This document shows, piece by piece, positions 9,159 through 16,163 of a stretch of DNA of 30,721 bases. Origin of the DNA: RGIG5612 sp045601405. GTDB lineage: Bacteria > Bacillota > Clostridia > Lachnospirales > Lachnospiraceae. The position numbers were made by a program, and so were the translations under genes. Each line of letters opens with the position of its first letter. The stretch's first letter is position 1. Where the stretch lies: the NCBI GenBank assembly GCA_045601405.1, contig JAZRZO010000047.1:1-30721 (forward strand). Direction: 5' to 3'. The notes below the pieces were generated by a model, which made no database searches, was not told the DNA's origin, and saw only the letters and a list, made by a program, of their open reading frames with translations.

Positions 9159-9629
9159 TTACCACACGGCAAACGAATTTGTTTCTCCTATTACGATAAC
9201 TCCGCTGTAAATTCCATGACCATCCGGCATATCAGCCAGTCCGGCAAATACAACCTCTCCGTCCTGATAATTTCCCTTGCTCATGAAAAACTCGCCGAAG
9301 GTCTCCTTGCTCAGAGTTGTGGCTTTGTCGTATATTGTCAAAACAACACCCTCGTCGCCGTTTTCAAGCCTGACCTTATCTCCTTCTTCGACGCTGAGAA
9401 AATCTTCAGATTTTACATAAAAGACCGCCGTATCCTCTACGACCTCCACGACCGTATTGACCTTGAGTTCTAGCTTCGCGGTGCAGCCGAACACGATTAT
9501 CCCCGCAAGCACAACGATAACGGCCGCTATCACGATCCAGAGTTTTACCGATGTGACTTTAAGATATCTGTCAAGCTGTTCCGGTGATGACGATCTCTCC
9601 GGTCTTTTTTCATTTGTCTGCCTGCTCAT
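9159..9629 (-). CDS. Short HlyD-like NHLM secretion-system membrane protein
   Basis: 156 residues: a charged cytoplasmic start, SSPEQLDRYLKVTSVKLWIV leading into one membrane helix (about 30-50), then an extracellular beta-rich domain with EEGDKVRLENGDEGVVLTIY. The SPEQLD...VTS entry into the membrane helix is characteristic of HlyD-type proteins in NHLM bacteriocin systems. Classical members are over twice this length, with a coiled-coil adaptor for crossing an outer membrane. The short form fits a Gram-positive host that needs only a membrane-linked extracellular piece. It lies between two radical SAM genes rather than beside the ABC genes. Its exact task, perhaps a lid or partner of the exporter, is inferred. 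Confidence 0.7.
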   Translation of the reverse strand: MSRQTNEKRPERSSSPEQLDRYLKVTSVKLWIVIAAVIVVLAGIIVFGCTAKLELKVNTVVEVVEDTAVFYVKSEDFLSVEEGDKVRLENGDEGVVLTIYDKATTLSKETFGEFFMSKGNYQDGEVVFAGLADMPDGHGIYSGVIVIGETNSFAVW

Positions 9630-9666
9630 TGCCCTTTTTCAACCTCAATTATCTGTGAACTGCTGC

Positions 9667-10569
9667 TTATAATTCATAAACATTGTGTATGTTTACCGCT
9701 CTTGATAAGCTTTCCGGCCTGATGCTTCCGACGATCGACATCAGAGAATCCTCCTTGATATTTCCGATCACCGTGTCATTATATGGATCTGTTGTCACCT
9801 CGCCGTTCGACCTGATAAACAAGCCGGCCGGCAGTGAACCGTTTAAAATACTCTCCGCTGTTTGTCTGCCTTCCTCCACCGGATCCATCCAGAGCACTTC
9901 CATTTTCCCGGCCATGTCTCTTTTTGCCCGAAGGAGCTCTCTTTGAAACCGGAACATCTCCTCATCATCCGGAATAAGCATTTTGCCGGGTCCTGCGCCC
10001 CTTCCCATCGGAAGGTACGGCATGCACCGGACGATCCTGACGCCGAGCGAGCAGCATAATGTGCAAAGCTCATATACCGAAGAGATGCTCAGCTTGTCGG
10101 GAAGCATTGAAACGATCACCGCCGGAATTCCGGCCTTTACGAACATCCGAATGGCTTCGACCGCTTTATCGTAAGCCGCATCCGTGCCCCTTAAAGAATC
10201 ATGCTGCCAGACGTACGCGCCGTCAAGGCTGACCTGAACAGTACCGATCCCGGCTTTTTGAAGTTCCTTTGCCATGTCATCTGTCAAAAGATATCCGTTC
10301 GTTACAAGATTCATATTTCTGAATCTTCCCGCCGAATAACTGAGCAGCTCCATCAGCTTATCATAGACAAGCAAAGGCTCTCCGCCGCAGAAGCAGATAT
10401 CGATTATTCCCATAAGTGCTGCCTCGTCTATCACTTTTTTAAGCGCAAAAACGCTGCAGTCAGCTTCTGTATTTTCACCGCTGCTGTTATAGCAGTGAAG
10501 GCAGTTCATATTGCATCCGCCCGTAATATCTATTGCGGCAATATGTATCGTTCCTTGTCCTTTATCCAT
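9667..10569 (-). CDS. Radical SAM peptide-modifying enzyme (divergent third copy)
   Basis: 300 residues with the SAM-cleaving cluster motif GGCNMNCLHCYN (Cys19, Cys23, Cys26), then ICFCGGEPL, VQVSLDGAYVWQHDSLRGTD and MPYLPMGRGAG, the same landmarks as the two paralogues at 8088 and 13947. Sequence outside the landmarks is much more divergent. Its C-terminal region (SNGEVTTDPYND...GNIKEDSLMSIV) is a shortened SPASM outline without the cysteines. A cysteine-rich spot (YELCTLCCSLG, then VRCMPYL) lies in the barrel; whether one of these is a hydrogen donor, as peptide epimerases need, is unknown. The start lacks a good ribosome site and sits 8 bp after the preceding stop, so translational coupling is likely. 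Confidence 0.85.
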   Translation of the reverse strand: MDKGQGTIHIAAIDITGGCNMNCLHCYNSSGENTEADCSVFALKKVIDEAALMGIIDICFCGGEPLLVYDKLMELLSYSAGRFRNMNLVTNGYLLTDDMAKELQKAGIGTVQVSLDGAYVWQHDSLRGTDAAYDKAVEAIRMFVKAGIPAVIVSMLPDKLSISSVYELCTLCCSLGVRIVRCMPYLPMGRGAGPGKMLIPDDEEMFRFQRELLRAKRDMAGKMEVLWMDPVEEGRQTAESILNGSLPAGLFIRSNGEVTTDPYNDTVIGNIKEDSLMSIVGSIRPESLSRAVNIHNVYEL

Positions 10570-10577
10570 AATTCAAA

Positions 10578-12485
10578 TCAAATCATGTGGCAAATAGTAT
10601 ACTCACCTACCTCTTCCGGCAGTGTGATATTTAACACCTTGTTTCCAGATCTGAGCAAAATGTCCTTCGATACAAGATCATCAATAACGGCGTTAAAAGC
10701 CTCCGGATCCGCCGGTGCTTCATTGTTTTTATCGATCTTTTCCTTTAAAGCTTTTAATCCGATCTCGGACTCTGTCATCATAAACACTTCTTTTTCAAGC
10801 CCTATCAATACATAATGCTTCGGTGATCTTCTGTTTCTTTGATCGAAAACCATGATCGTCTCACCCAACGGCTTGTAGAAGAGCCTTGATTCATTATAAA
10901 AGTCCTGTGCCCATTTCTGCCCTTCGAGCGTTATCGCCGCCTTGATTTCCGGATCCACGACTACGCCCGGCATGGCATATCTGTCGGACATTTTCCATGC
11001 ATACTCCTCATCATCCGGAACCGTTGCGCGATATAACGGCGTAAGCAGCTTCTTTGTATCGGAATAATCCTCAAGATGGAGCTCAAATTCACTTCCTCTG
11101 ACAAGCAGCATCCTTGCGATCGTAGTCGGCGGCTGCAGGTGATGGATCTTTTTCATGGTTTCCACCATTTCCATCCACCATTCCTTTTTCTCGCCCGGCA
11201 ATGCGAGTATCAGATTCCATAAACAGTATATTCCGCATATCCTGGCGTTTTTCAGAAACCCAATCTGGGTAAGCGCCGACGCACCTTTATTCATATGCTT
11301 CAGCAGATCATCCTGAAGCGCTTCGATACCGGGCTGCAGCTTGACAAATCCGTTTGCTCTCAGTTTCTTCATGTCGTCAAGAGAGATGTTTGTCTTATTT
11401 TCAGCAAAAATCTGATAATTTTTTCTATGCTCCGGCGGCTCATCCGGAAGCTCATTGATGAATTTTCTGCTGAGAATGCAGTCCGTCATCATTATTTTTT
11501 GGGTATCATATTTCTGCATAAGATAATCGATCTCCCGCCACAGACGGTCACTTGACTTTTCCCTGTATTGCAGACTTTCCTTGGAATAATGGAGCCCGCA
11601 GAAGCGGCATCTTCCTTTTTCACCCCACCAGCATCCCCTTGAGCCTTCCACAAAGGGGATGAATTCGGTATAGGCGATATATTGTGCAGCCGCAAGATCT
11701 TCACGGAAATCATCATAATCAGGAATCGGAGACTGATCCATATCCTGAAGTGTATGTAACACAGGCTTCGCGCCGCGCTTATAGAAGTATGGCACTTTTT
11801 CCGAAAGCTCGCTTTCTTTTCCCGCAAGGATCAGCTCCATGCCTTCCGCAAACTTACCGTCTCCGTCACCGGCAAATACATAGTCAAGATCCGGAATAAT
11901 TCTTAAGATCTGTTCCGCCGCTTCATCGTTGCACACGCCGCCGCCCAAAACAGTAATGATATTCGGATTCTTCTTTTTCAGAAGTCTGCACATCGCAAAA
12001 GAAGCGTTTCTTTGCTCTGTCATGATCGAAAATCCCACGACCTTCGGCTCCATGGAGAGGATCTTTTCAGCCTCTTCTTCCAAAAATTCTCCGATAAATT
12101 CCATAAATTCAGCGTAGTCTTTTCCGATAAGCTTCCTGAAATCTTTTCGCGGTATTACAAAATCCTCTACGTAGCAGCTTGATGAAGTCTCATAGCAGAA
12201 TTCATCAAGAACGCGTTCCGGCGGAACAGCCGGCTTAAAAGATGTAAACGGCGCGAATGCAAATTCCCAGCCCGAAAAAATCGACTGCGGTAAGAATTTC
12301 AGAAAGCTGTTATGCCTTCTTCCCTGGATCTGGTCGACAAAGAACAGGTTGCTGTGCCTGATCTTGCTTTTGATCCCCTTTGCGTTCATATCGCTTTTCA
12401 GCAGTGCCAGCGCGATCGACGGCTGCAGCCACGAAAAAGGCATCTGAACCAGCACTACATCATATTTTTTATTATCCATTATCAT
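10578..12485 (-). CDS. Cobalamin-binding radical SAM RiPP C-methyltransferase
   Basis: 635 residues. An N-terminal B12-binding region (about 1-240) has VVGFSIMTEQRNASFAMCRL and ITVLGGGVCNDE. The radical SAM motif is GSRGCWWGEKGRCRFCGLHY, with Cys285, Cys293 and Cys296 in a CX7CX2C spacing. The CWWG...CxFCGL form is the hallmark of the 'ribosomal peptide maturation radical SAM protein 1' group, which includes C-methyltransferases such as those of polytheonamide. These methylate unactivated carbons using methylcobalamin and SAM. The C-terminal about 150 residues look like a small helical domain. The gene sits between the methyltransferase (10 bp gap) and the third radical SAM gene (8 bp gap), in the middle of the operon. 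Val, Ile, Met or Pro carbons in the cores are plausible targets; that part is inference. Confidence 0.9.
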   Translation of the reverse strand: MIMDNKKYDVVLVQMPFSWLQPSIALALLKSDMNAKGIKSKIRHSNLFFVDQIQGRRHNSFLKFLPQSIFSGWEFAFAPFTSFKPAVPPERVLDEFCYETSSSCYVEDFVIPRKDFRKLIGKDYAEFMEFIGEFLEEEAEKILSMEPKVVGFSIMTEQRNASFAMCRLLKKKNPNIITVLGGGVCNDEAAEQILRIIPDLDYVFAGDGDGKFAEGMELILAGKESELSEKVPYFYKRGAKPVLHTLQDMDQSPIPDYDDFREDLAAAQYIAYTEFIPFVEGSRGCWWGEKGRCRFCGLHYSKESLQYREKSSDRLWREIDYLMQKYDTQKIMMTDCILSRKFINELPDEPPEHRKNYQIFAENKTNISLDDMKKLRANGFVKLQPGIEALQDDLLKHMNKGASALTQIGFLKNARICGIYCLWNLILALPGEKKEWWMEMVETMKKIHHLQPPTTIARMLLVRGSEFELHLEDYSDTKKLLTPLYRATVPDDEEYAWKMSDRYAMPGVVVDPEIKAAITLEGQKWAQDFYNESRLFYKPLGETIMVFDQRNRRSPKHYVLIGLEKEVFMMTESEIGLKALKEKIDKNNEAPADPEAFNAVIDDLVSKDILLRSGNKVLNITLPEEVGEYTICHMI

Positions 12486-12495
12486 TAATGTCCTT

Positions 12496-13893
12496 TTATC
12501 TGATCTTTTTTATTACCCTTTGTTTTTCGAGGGTATTGCATATTTTAAGAATACCTGAAAGACATGCTCCTCTGCTGGGATTTCTCTTTCCGCTATAATA
12601 CTTTTCATAGATTGCATCCGACGCTTCCTTGACAGTCAGTCCGTTTCTGAAAAGAGTCAGCAGCTCCCATGCCTTCTTATCAATAACGGCAAGTTTTCTC
12701 CTTCCGCAGTAGACGGCGATCATATCTCCCTCCGGCAGCGGAATCATGAGCCCCGGAAACCTTGCCTTATCTGACAGACCCCATCTGTTGCACTTATCAA
12801 TGATCCTTATTTCACCGCCGGGTGCGCTGCTCATGGTGACTTTATAGAGCATATTATAATAATATTCTGCCGAAAGACTTTTGTAATTTTCCATCATCTT
12901 CCTTATAAAATCCGCTCTGTCAAAGCTTTCATTCATAAGAGCCGTAACATCGGCAGCCTTTTCGATCTGATGCTCTGCCGCTATCCTTCCGTACAAAAGC
13001 TGCGTGACGTGAAAGCCGGCGTTTTTCCCAAGCTCGCTGACCTCGTCATTAAAGAATACCTTTTCGGAATTTCCGAGGCACTCGCAGAAGATGACTGCGC
13101 TTCCGTTTTCTTTCAGATAATCCGGAAGTCCTTTAAATATTTTTCTGAGAACGACAAGGCCGTCCTTTCCGCCGGTTCCGCAAACAGGATACTCGACATT
13201 GTCCAGCATCGGAATAAACGGGGGATTCGCATAAATATAATCGAATTTTTCATCTTCCCGGATCACACTGTAAAGGTCTCCCTGTCTGAGCTCGATCACG
13301 TCATCAAGACCGTTCAGTCTTATATTAAACAGGGTCACGGGACAAGCGTTTTCATTGATCTCCACAGATACAACCTTTTTTGCCGATCTTGCCGCCAGGA
13401 TACCCTGAATCCCGGACCCGGAACAAAGGTCCAGAACATCCGCGCCTTTATCAAATACGATATTTTCCGCAAGCCTTAAGCTGTCAAATCCGATATAAAC
13501 ATCTGTATTTCTGTGTGTGCAGGTTTTGTACCCCGGATTAATCTCAACAAGCAGTTTTATGCCCTCATAGCATGTCAGGCACAGATTGTTTGTCGATACG
13601 ATGCCGTCCCGGACCGACCATATGCCGCTTTCCGTTATGGCTTCGATATCAGAATCATCCAGCTCCTTTGAAAGCTCGTCTGCCGGAGCAGGAATTCCCA
13701 TTAACAGAAGCTTAAAGGCATTCGGCGCATGCTTTACATTATCATTTATCCGTTTTTCCATGGCCGAAAAATCAAACCATGGATCGGCGAACTCCTTATT
13801 GCCTCTGATCGACTTCAGGTACAGTACAAAATCTATTCTTTTAATGATTCTGTTTAACGCGTCTGTATATTTCCGATCGTTTTTTATATTCAT
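12496..13893 (-). CDS. SAM-dependent methyltransferase (NPPF motif) with C-terminal PqqD-like recognition domain
   Basis: 465 residues. The central class I methyltransferase domain has motif I VLDLCSGSGIQGI (about 153-165), the acidic ribose-binding end of strand 2 at VVSVEIN, and motif IV YANPPFIPM (NPPF at 223-226). NPP(Y/F) motifs occur in enzymes that methylate planar nitrogen, such as PrmC/HemK on glutamine amides and N6-adenine enzymes. The last about 90 residues (MIAVYCGRRKLAVIDKKAWE, then LLTLFRNGLTVKEASDAIYE) resemble a PqqD-like leader-binding fold. The precursor core at 15041 has three Asn residues, so Asn side-chain N-methylation, as in polytheonamide, is a reasonable hypothesis. 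Aminocarboxyl or other targets cannot be excluded. The ATG follows CGGAG. Confidence 0.8.
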   Translation of the reverse strand: MNIKNDRKYTDALNRIIKRIDFVLYLKSIRGNKEFADPWFDFSAMEKRINDNVKHAPNAFKLLLMGIPAPADELSKELDDSDIEAITESGIWSVRDGIVSTNNLCLTCYEGIKLLVEINPGYKTCTHRNTDVYIGFDSLRLAENIVFDKGADVLDLCSGSGIQGILAARSAKKVVSVEINENACPVTLFNIRLNGLDDVIELRQGDLYSVIREDEKFDYIYANPPFIPMLDNVEYPVCGTGGKDGLVVLRKIFKGLPDYLKENGSAVIFCECLGNSEKVFFNDEVSELGKNAGFHVTQLLYGRIAAEHQIEKAADVTALMNESFDRADFIRKMMENYKSLSAEYYYNMLYKVTMSSAPGGEIRIIDKCNRWGLSDKARFPGLMIPLPEGDMIAVYCGRRKLAVIDKKAWELLTLFRNGLTVKEASDAIYEKYYSGKRNPSRGACLSGILKICNTLEKQRVIKKIR

Positions 13894-13946
13894 AAAATAA
13901 TACTCCGTTTATGGATTCCTGTTTCACACAAAATATATTTTTGCAA

Positions 13947-14942
13947 TTATTTTATCAGATCCAGCTCGATCGTTTCACCGGAATACGGCGCGGGTTCAAA
14001 GTCTTCAAAATCATAAATATTTCTGATCTTGTCCGTATATTTCGTATACTCCGGTCTTTTCCAGATGTCCTTATATCCGGCTTCCCAGTATTCCTTCAGG
14101 GAATGACGGGCTGCGTTTCCCGCTGTGACAGGAAGATACGGACATAGACTTAAGTCACCGTTTGCGCGAATCTCAAAGGTATGCAGGTTAATACTCTCAC
14201 GATCATCCACGGACAGCACGCGCATATGCTTTAAAGGATCCTCCCACGTCACAGTCATTGTTCCGGCGTATTTTTGACGTACAAAAAGCAATGCTCTTTG
14301 TAGCCTGAAATACTGGCCCTCGTCGAGCATCAGTCTTTTTCCAAGCGTCATCCCCCTTCCCATAGGCACAAAAGGCATTACCCGTACCTCGTTTATGGAA
14401 AGCCCGCAGCACATCTGCGCATATTTTTCTATGGATCTGAAATTGAGTTTATTCGGGGTGAACGCAGTATTTACGGTGATTCCCGCGTTTTTTAGATGCC
14501 TGACAGCGCTGATCGCCCTGTCAAACGCTCCGTCGACACCGCGAAAGCTGTCATGCTGCCACGCATTTACTCCATCAATGCTGATCTGCACCAGACTGAT
14601 CTTATGCTTTGCCAGTTTGTCTGCAAATGCCTGATCGATCAGACAGCCGTTTGAAACCATACTGACCTTTTTTGCGCCTATGCCCGGCTTTAACACATCG
14701 ATCACTTCGAACAACACGGGGCTGCAGGTGGCCTCTCCGCCGCAGATACAAAAATTTGCAGGATGCAGCTCTGCAGCCTGCTTTGCGATATCGATCTTCT
14801 GTTCATTCGACAGATCATTTATATCCGCGGTGTCACCGCTGTTATTAAAACAATGAACACATTTCAGGTTGCACCTCTGTGTAATATCCATCGAAACCTG
14901 AAACGGTCCGGTACTGCCGTTCAAATAATCCAACGATTTCAT
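13947..14942 (-). CDS. Radical SAM peptide-modifying enzyme, SPASM-like tail with one cysteine (paralogue B)
   Basis: 331 residues. The cluster motif is QRCNLKCVHCFNNSGD (Cys24, Cys28, Cys31), followed by ICGGEATCSP, VQISIDGVNAWQHDSFRG and MPFVPMGRG. The C-terminal SPASM-like segment ANGDLSLCPYLP keeps one cysteine that is Thr in paralogue A. Both paralogues then end in EDFEPAPYSGETIELDLIK-like tails, which ties them to a common ancestor. This is the first maturation gene after the precursors, separated from them by a hairpin region. The reaction is unproven. The near absence of cysteine in the precursors argues against thioether formation and leaves epimerisation, carbon-carbon crosslinking or similar. 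The ribosome site is GCAGGAG, about 13 bases from the ATG. Confidence 0.86.
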   Translation of the reverse strand: MKSLDYLNGSTGPFQVSMDITQRCNLKCVHCFNNSGDTADINDLSNEQKIDIAKQAAELHPANFCICGGEATCSPVLFEVIDVLKPGIGAKKVSMVSNGCLIDQAFADKLAKHKISLVQISIDGVNAWQHDSFRGVDGAFDRAISAVRHLKNAGITVNTAFTPNKLNFRSIEKYAQMCCGLSINEVRVMPFVPMGRGMTLGKRLMLDEGQYFRLQRALLFVRQKYAGTMTVTWEDPLKHMRVLSVDDRESINLHTFEIRANGDLSLCPYLPVTAGNAARHSLKEYWEAGYKDIWKRPEYTKYTDKIRNIYDFEDFEPAPYSGETIELDLIK

Positions 14943-14977
14943 AAAACATAAGGCTCCTGCCTTTGCCGTCTATACAA

Positions 14978-15037
14978 AACAAACACTGCCCGGCAAAACC
15001 GCCATTCAGTGTTTGTTCTGTCAAACAGTACCGGGCA
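14978..15037 (-). promoter_or_regulatory. Overlapping inverted repeats between precursor and maturase genes (possible attenuator)
   Basis: An 11-bp perfect inverted repeat (AACAAACACTG at 14978-14988 with its complement at 15007-15017) is interleaved with a 7-bp pair (TGCCCGG at 14987-14993 with CCGGGCA at 15031-15037). The two cannot form together as simple hairpins. On the transcribed strand the larger stem is followed by TTGT, a weak T-run. This fits a partial terminator or RNA-stabilising structure that keeps precursor mRNA high and maturase mRNA lower. Function is inferred. Confidence 0.5.
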
Positions 15038-15040
15038 AAA

Positions 15041-15409
15041 TTAAGCTCCTGAAACTTCGCTGTAGTTGATAGCAACGTTAGCATTAACAGCTACATCAGC
15101 CTGTGCTCCTACAACAACGTCGACTATTACCGCAGCTACAGCCGGTGAAATAAATCCCGCACCTGTGGTATCGCCGTTAGTCATCTCGGGTGATTCATAC
15201 TCTCCTTCAAGGTCTACCGGAACAGTGTCGAGTGATTCAACGACCAGCTTCACTTCTTCCGGCTCAAGCTCTGAAAGCTTCTTATTGAAGTCTTCGGAAG
15301 CCTTTTTGATCGCTGCCGCACGCTCTTCACCTTCGAGCTTTGCGATTGAAGCATTTGCCTCATTGATCTCTTTTACCAATGCATCCAGTTCTTCTTTTGT
15401 TTTTGCCAT
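15041..15409 (-). CDS. RiPP precursor peptide 1, polytheonamide-like core
   Basis: 122 residues, no cysteine. The leader (1-85) is highly charged and helical, and ends in EYESPEMTNGDTTGAG, a motif shared with the two other precursors. The GAG end fits cutting by the C39 peptidase of the operon. The predicted core (86-122, 37 residues) is Val/Ala/Ile-rich with strictly small or branched residues and Asn at 109, 111 and 115. It contains VAVNANVAIN, close to the NVNANVSVN stretch I recall from polytheonamide. It is the last precursor gene before the first maturase. ATG 15409 follows AAGGAGGAAAT. The leader is not of the nitrile hydratase-like or Nif11 type that I know. The product is proposed to be a heavily modified, perhaps pore-forming, peptide. 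Confidence 0.85.
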   Translation of the reverse strand: MAKTKEELDALVKEINEANASIAKLEGEERAAAIKKASEDFNKKLSELEPEEVKLVVESLDTVPVDLEGEYESPEMTNGDTTGAGFISPAVAAVIVDVVVGAQADVAVNANVAINYSEVSGA

Positions 15410-15440
15410 CTGTATTTCCTCCTTAAATAAATGATATATA

Positions 15441-15474
15441 GCTTTGTCAGGTCACATCGTTCATTATTCATACA
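15441..15474 (-). promoter_or_regulatory. 34-bp conserved element upstream of precursor 1
   Basis: On the minus strand this starts TGTATGAAT and ends TGACCTGACAAAGC. It matches the element at 16110-16143 at 31 of 34 positions. It ends about 20 bp before the ribosome site of precursor 1. A regulator site, promoter part or 5' leader RNA element are all possible. The reading frames differ relative to the two genes, so conservation as a peptide is unlikely. Confidence 0.6.
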
Positions 15475-15568
15475 GCTCCCGACAAAAACAATCTGATGTT
15501 TATGTCCGGCATTTTCTGGTATGACGGATACCATGAATATTTACAGCTCTGCAACGAATATATTACAT

Positions 15569-15790
15569 TTACTTTTCGTTTGCGGGTGGGCCAGGAAACG
15601 GGCTAATTGAAACCGAAGAATCCGGCATAACCACCGTTACAGTTTGCGGCATAGCAGTTGCTATCACGACATTTTCCACAAGTCCCGCACCCGCGATATC
15701 TCCGTTTTGCGCTTCGGGTGATTCATAATCATCAAGGTCGACCTTTACGGCGTCAGCCGTCTCTTTGAGCTCTTCATTTGCATTTGGCAT
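15569..15790 (-). CDS. RiPP precursor peptide 2
   Basis: 73 residues, no cysteine. The short acidic leader (1-36), VKVDLDDYESPEAQNGDIAG then AG, is close to that of precursor 3 and to the end of the precursor 1 leader. The 37-residue core begins LVENVVIATAMPQTV and continues with VVMPDSSVSISPFPGPP. The IATA-x-P and PDxS landmarks recur in precursor 3. The absence of Cys rules out lanthionine and sactionine rings in this core. It lies 38 bp downstream of precursor 3 and shares its promoter. ATG 15790 follows AGGAGGAAATAAAG. No known family is recognised beyond the leader relation inside this operon. Confidence 0.8.
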   Translation of the reverse strand: MPNANEELKETADAVKVDLDDYESPEAQNGDIAGAGLVENVVIATAMPQTVTVVMPDSSVSISPFPGPPANEK

Positions 15791-15828
15791 CTTTATTTCC
15801 TCCTATATGACACGGGGCGGATCCCTTG

Positions 15829-16062
15829 TCAAGTTTCAACCATAATATTCACTCCGGGGCAAATCGAAACATCCGGCGAAAGCACAGGATTCGGCGAAGC
15901 GGTTGCTATAGCCAATGTTTCTACTGAATGTACCACTTCGGTTAACAGAGACCCCGCGCCCGCAACTTCTCCGCTCTGCGCTTCGGGTGATTCATACTCT
16001 TCATCAAGATCGATCTTTACGGCGTCAGCCGCTTCTTTGATCTCTTCATTTGGTTTTGACAT
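15829..16062 (-). CDS. RiPP precursor peptide 3 (first gene of the operon)
   Basis: 77 residues from the ATG at 16062, chosen because CAGGAGG lies 8 bases upstream. A longer in-frame start at 16155 has no ribosome site and would translate the conserved upstream element. The leader is 1-37 (KIDLDEEYESPEAQSGEVAG then AG). The core (38-77, 40 residues) contains LAIATASPNPVLSPDVSICP, with a single cysteine at 68. The IATA-x-P and PDxS landmarks are shared with precursor 2, which suggests duplication. One Cys with no obvious partner makes ring formation unlikely. The stop is 38 bp before precursor 2. Confidence 0.8.
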   Translation of the reverse strand: MSKPNEEIKEAADAVKIDLDEEYESPEAQSGEVAGAGSLLTEVVHSVETLAIATASPNPVLSPDVSICPGVNIMVET

Positions 16063-16109
16063 TTGCTTTACCTCCTGTCTAAGTCTAAAAACAACAATAT
16101 ATAGGATAG

Positions 16110-16143
16110 GCTTTGTCAGGTCATATCTTTCATAATTCATACA
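16110..16143 (-). promoter_or_regulatory. 34-bp conserved element upstream of precursor 3; candidate operon promoter
   Basis: 31 of 34 positions match the element at 15441-15474. On the minus strand, ATGACC inside the element is followed after 17 bp by TATATT, a possible -35/-10 pair for the operon. The same spacing is not present at the other copy, so the shared block may instead be a regulator site. No regulator gene is found in the RiPP operon. Confidence 0.55.
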
Positions 16144-16163
16144 ATGCCGAAACAAAATTCCAA

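Noticed and set aside
15041..15409. Nitrile hydratase-like or Nif11-type proteusin leader for precursor 1
   Set aside because: The leader does not show the landmarks I know for either family, although the exporters are NHLM type. Kept as an unassigned leader.
15441..15474. Conserved upstream element as a small peptide gene
   Set aside because: One copy reads MNNERCDLTK and the other MNYERYDLTK, but the frames run into the downstream genes differently, no shared stop exists, and only one has a possible ribosome site.
15041..16062. Lanthipeptide or sactipeptide precursors
   Set aside because: Cores 1 and 2 have no cysteine and core 3 has one; there is no lanthionine synthetase, so thioether rings are not supported despite three radical SAM genes.
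16063..16155. N-terminal extension of precursor 3 starting at 16155
   Set aside because: It has no ribosome site, translates the conserved 34-bp element, and adds an unrelated hydrophobic stretch. The ATG at 16062 has CAGGAGG at ideal spacing and gives a leader matching precursor 2.
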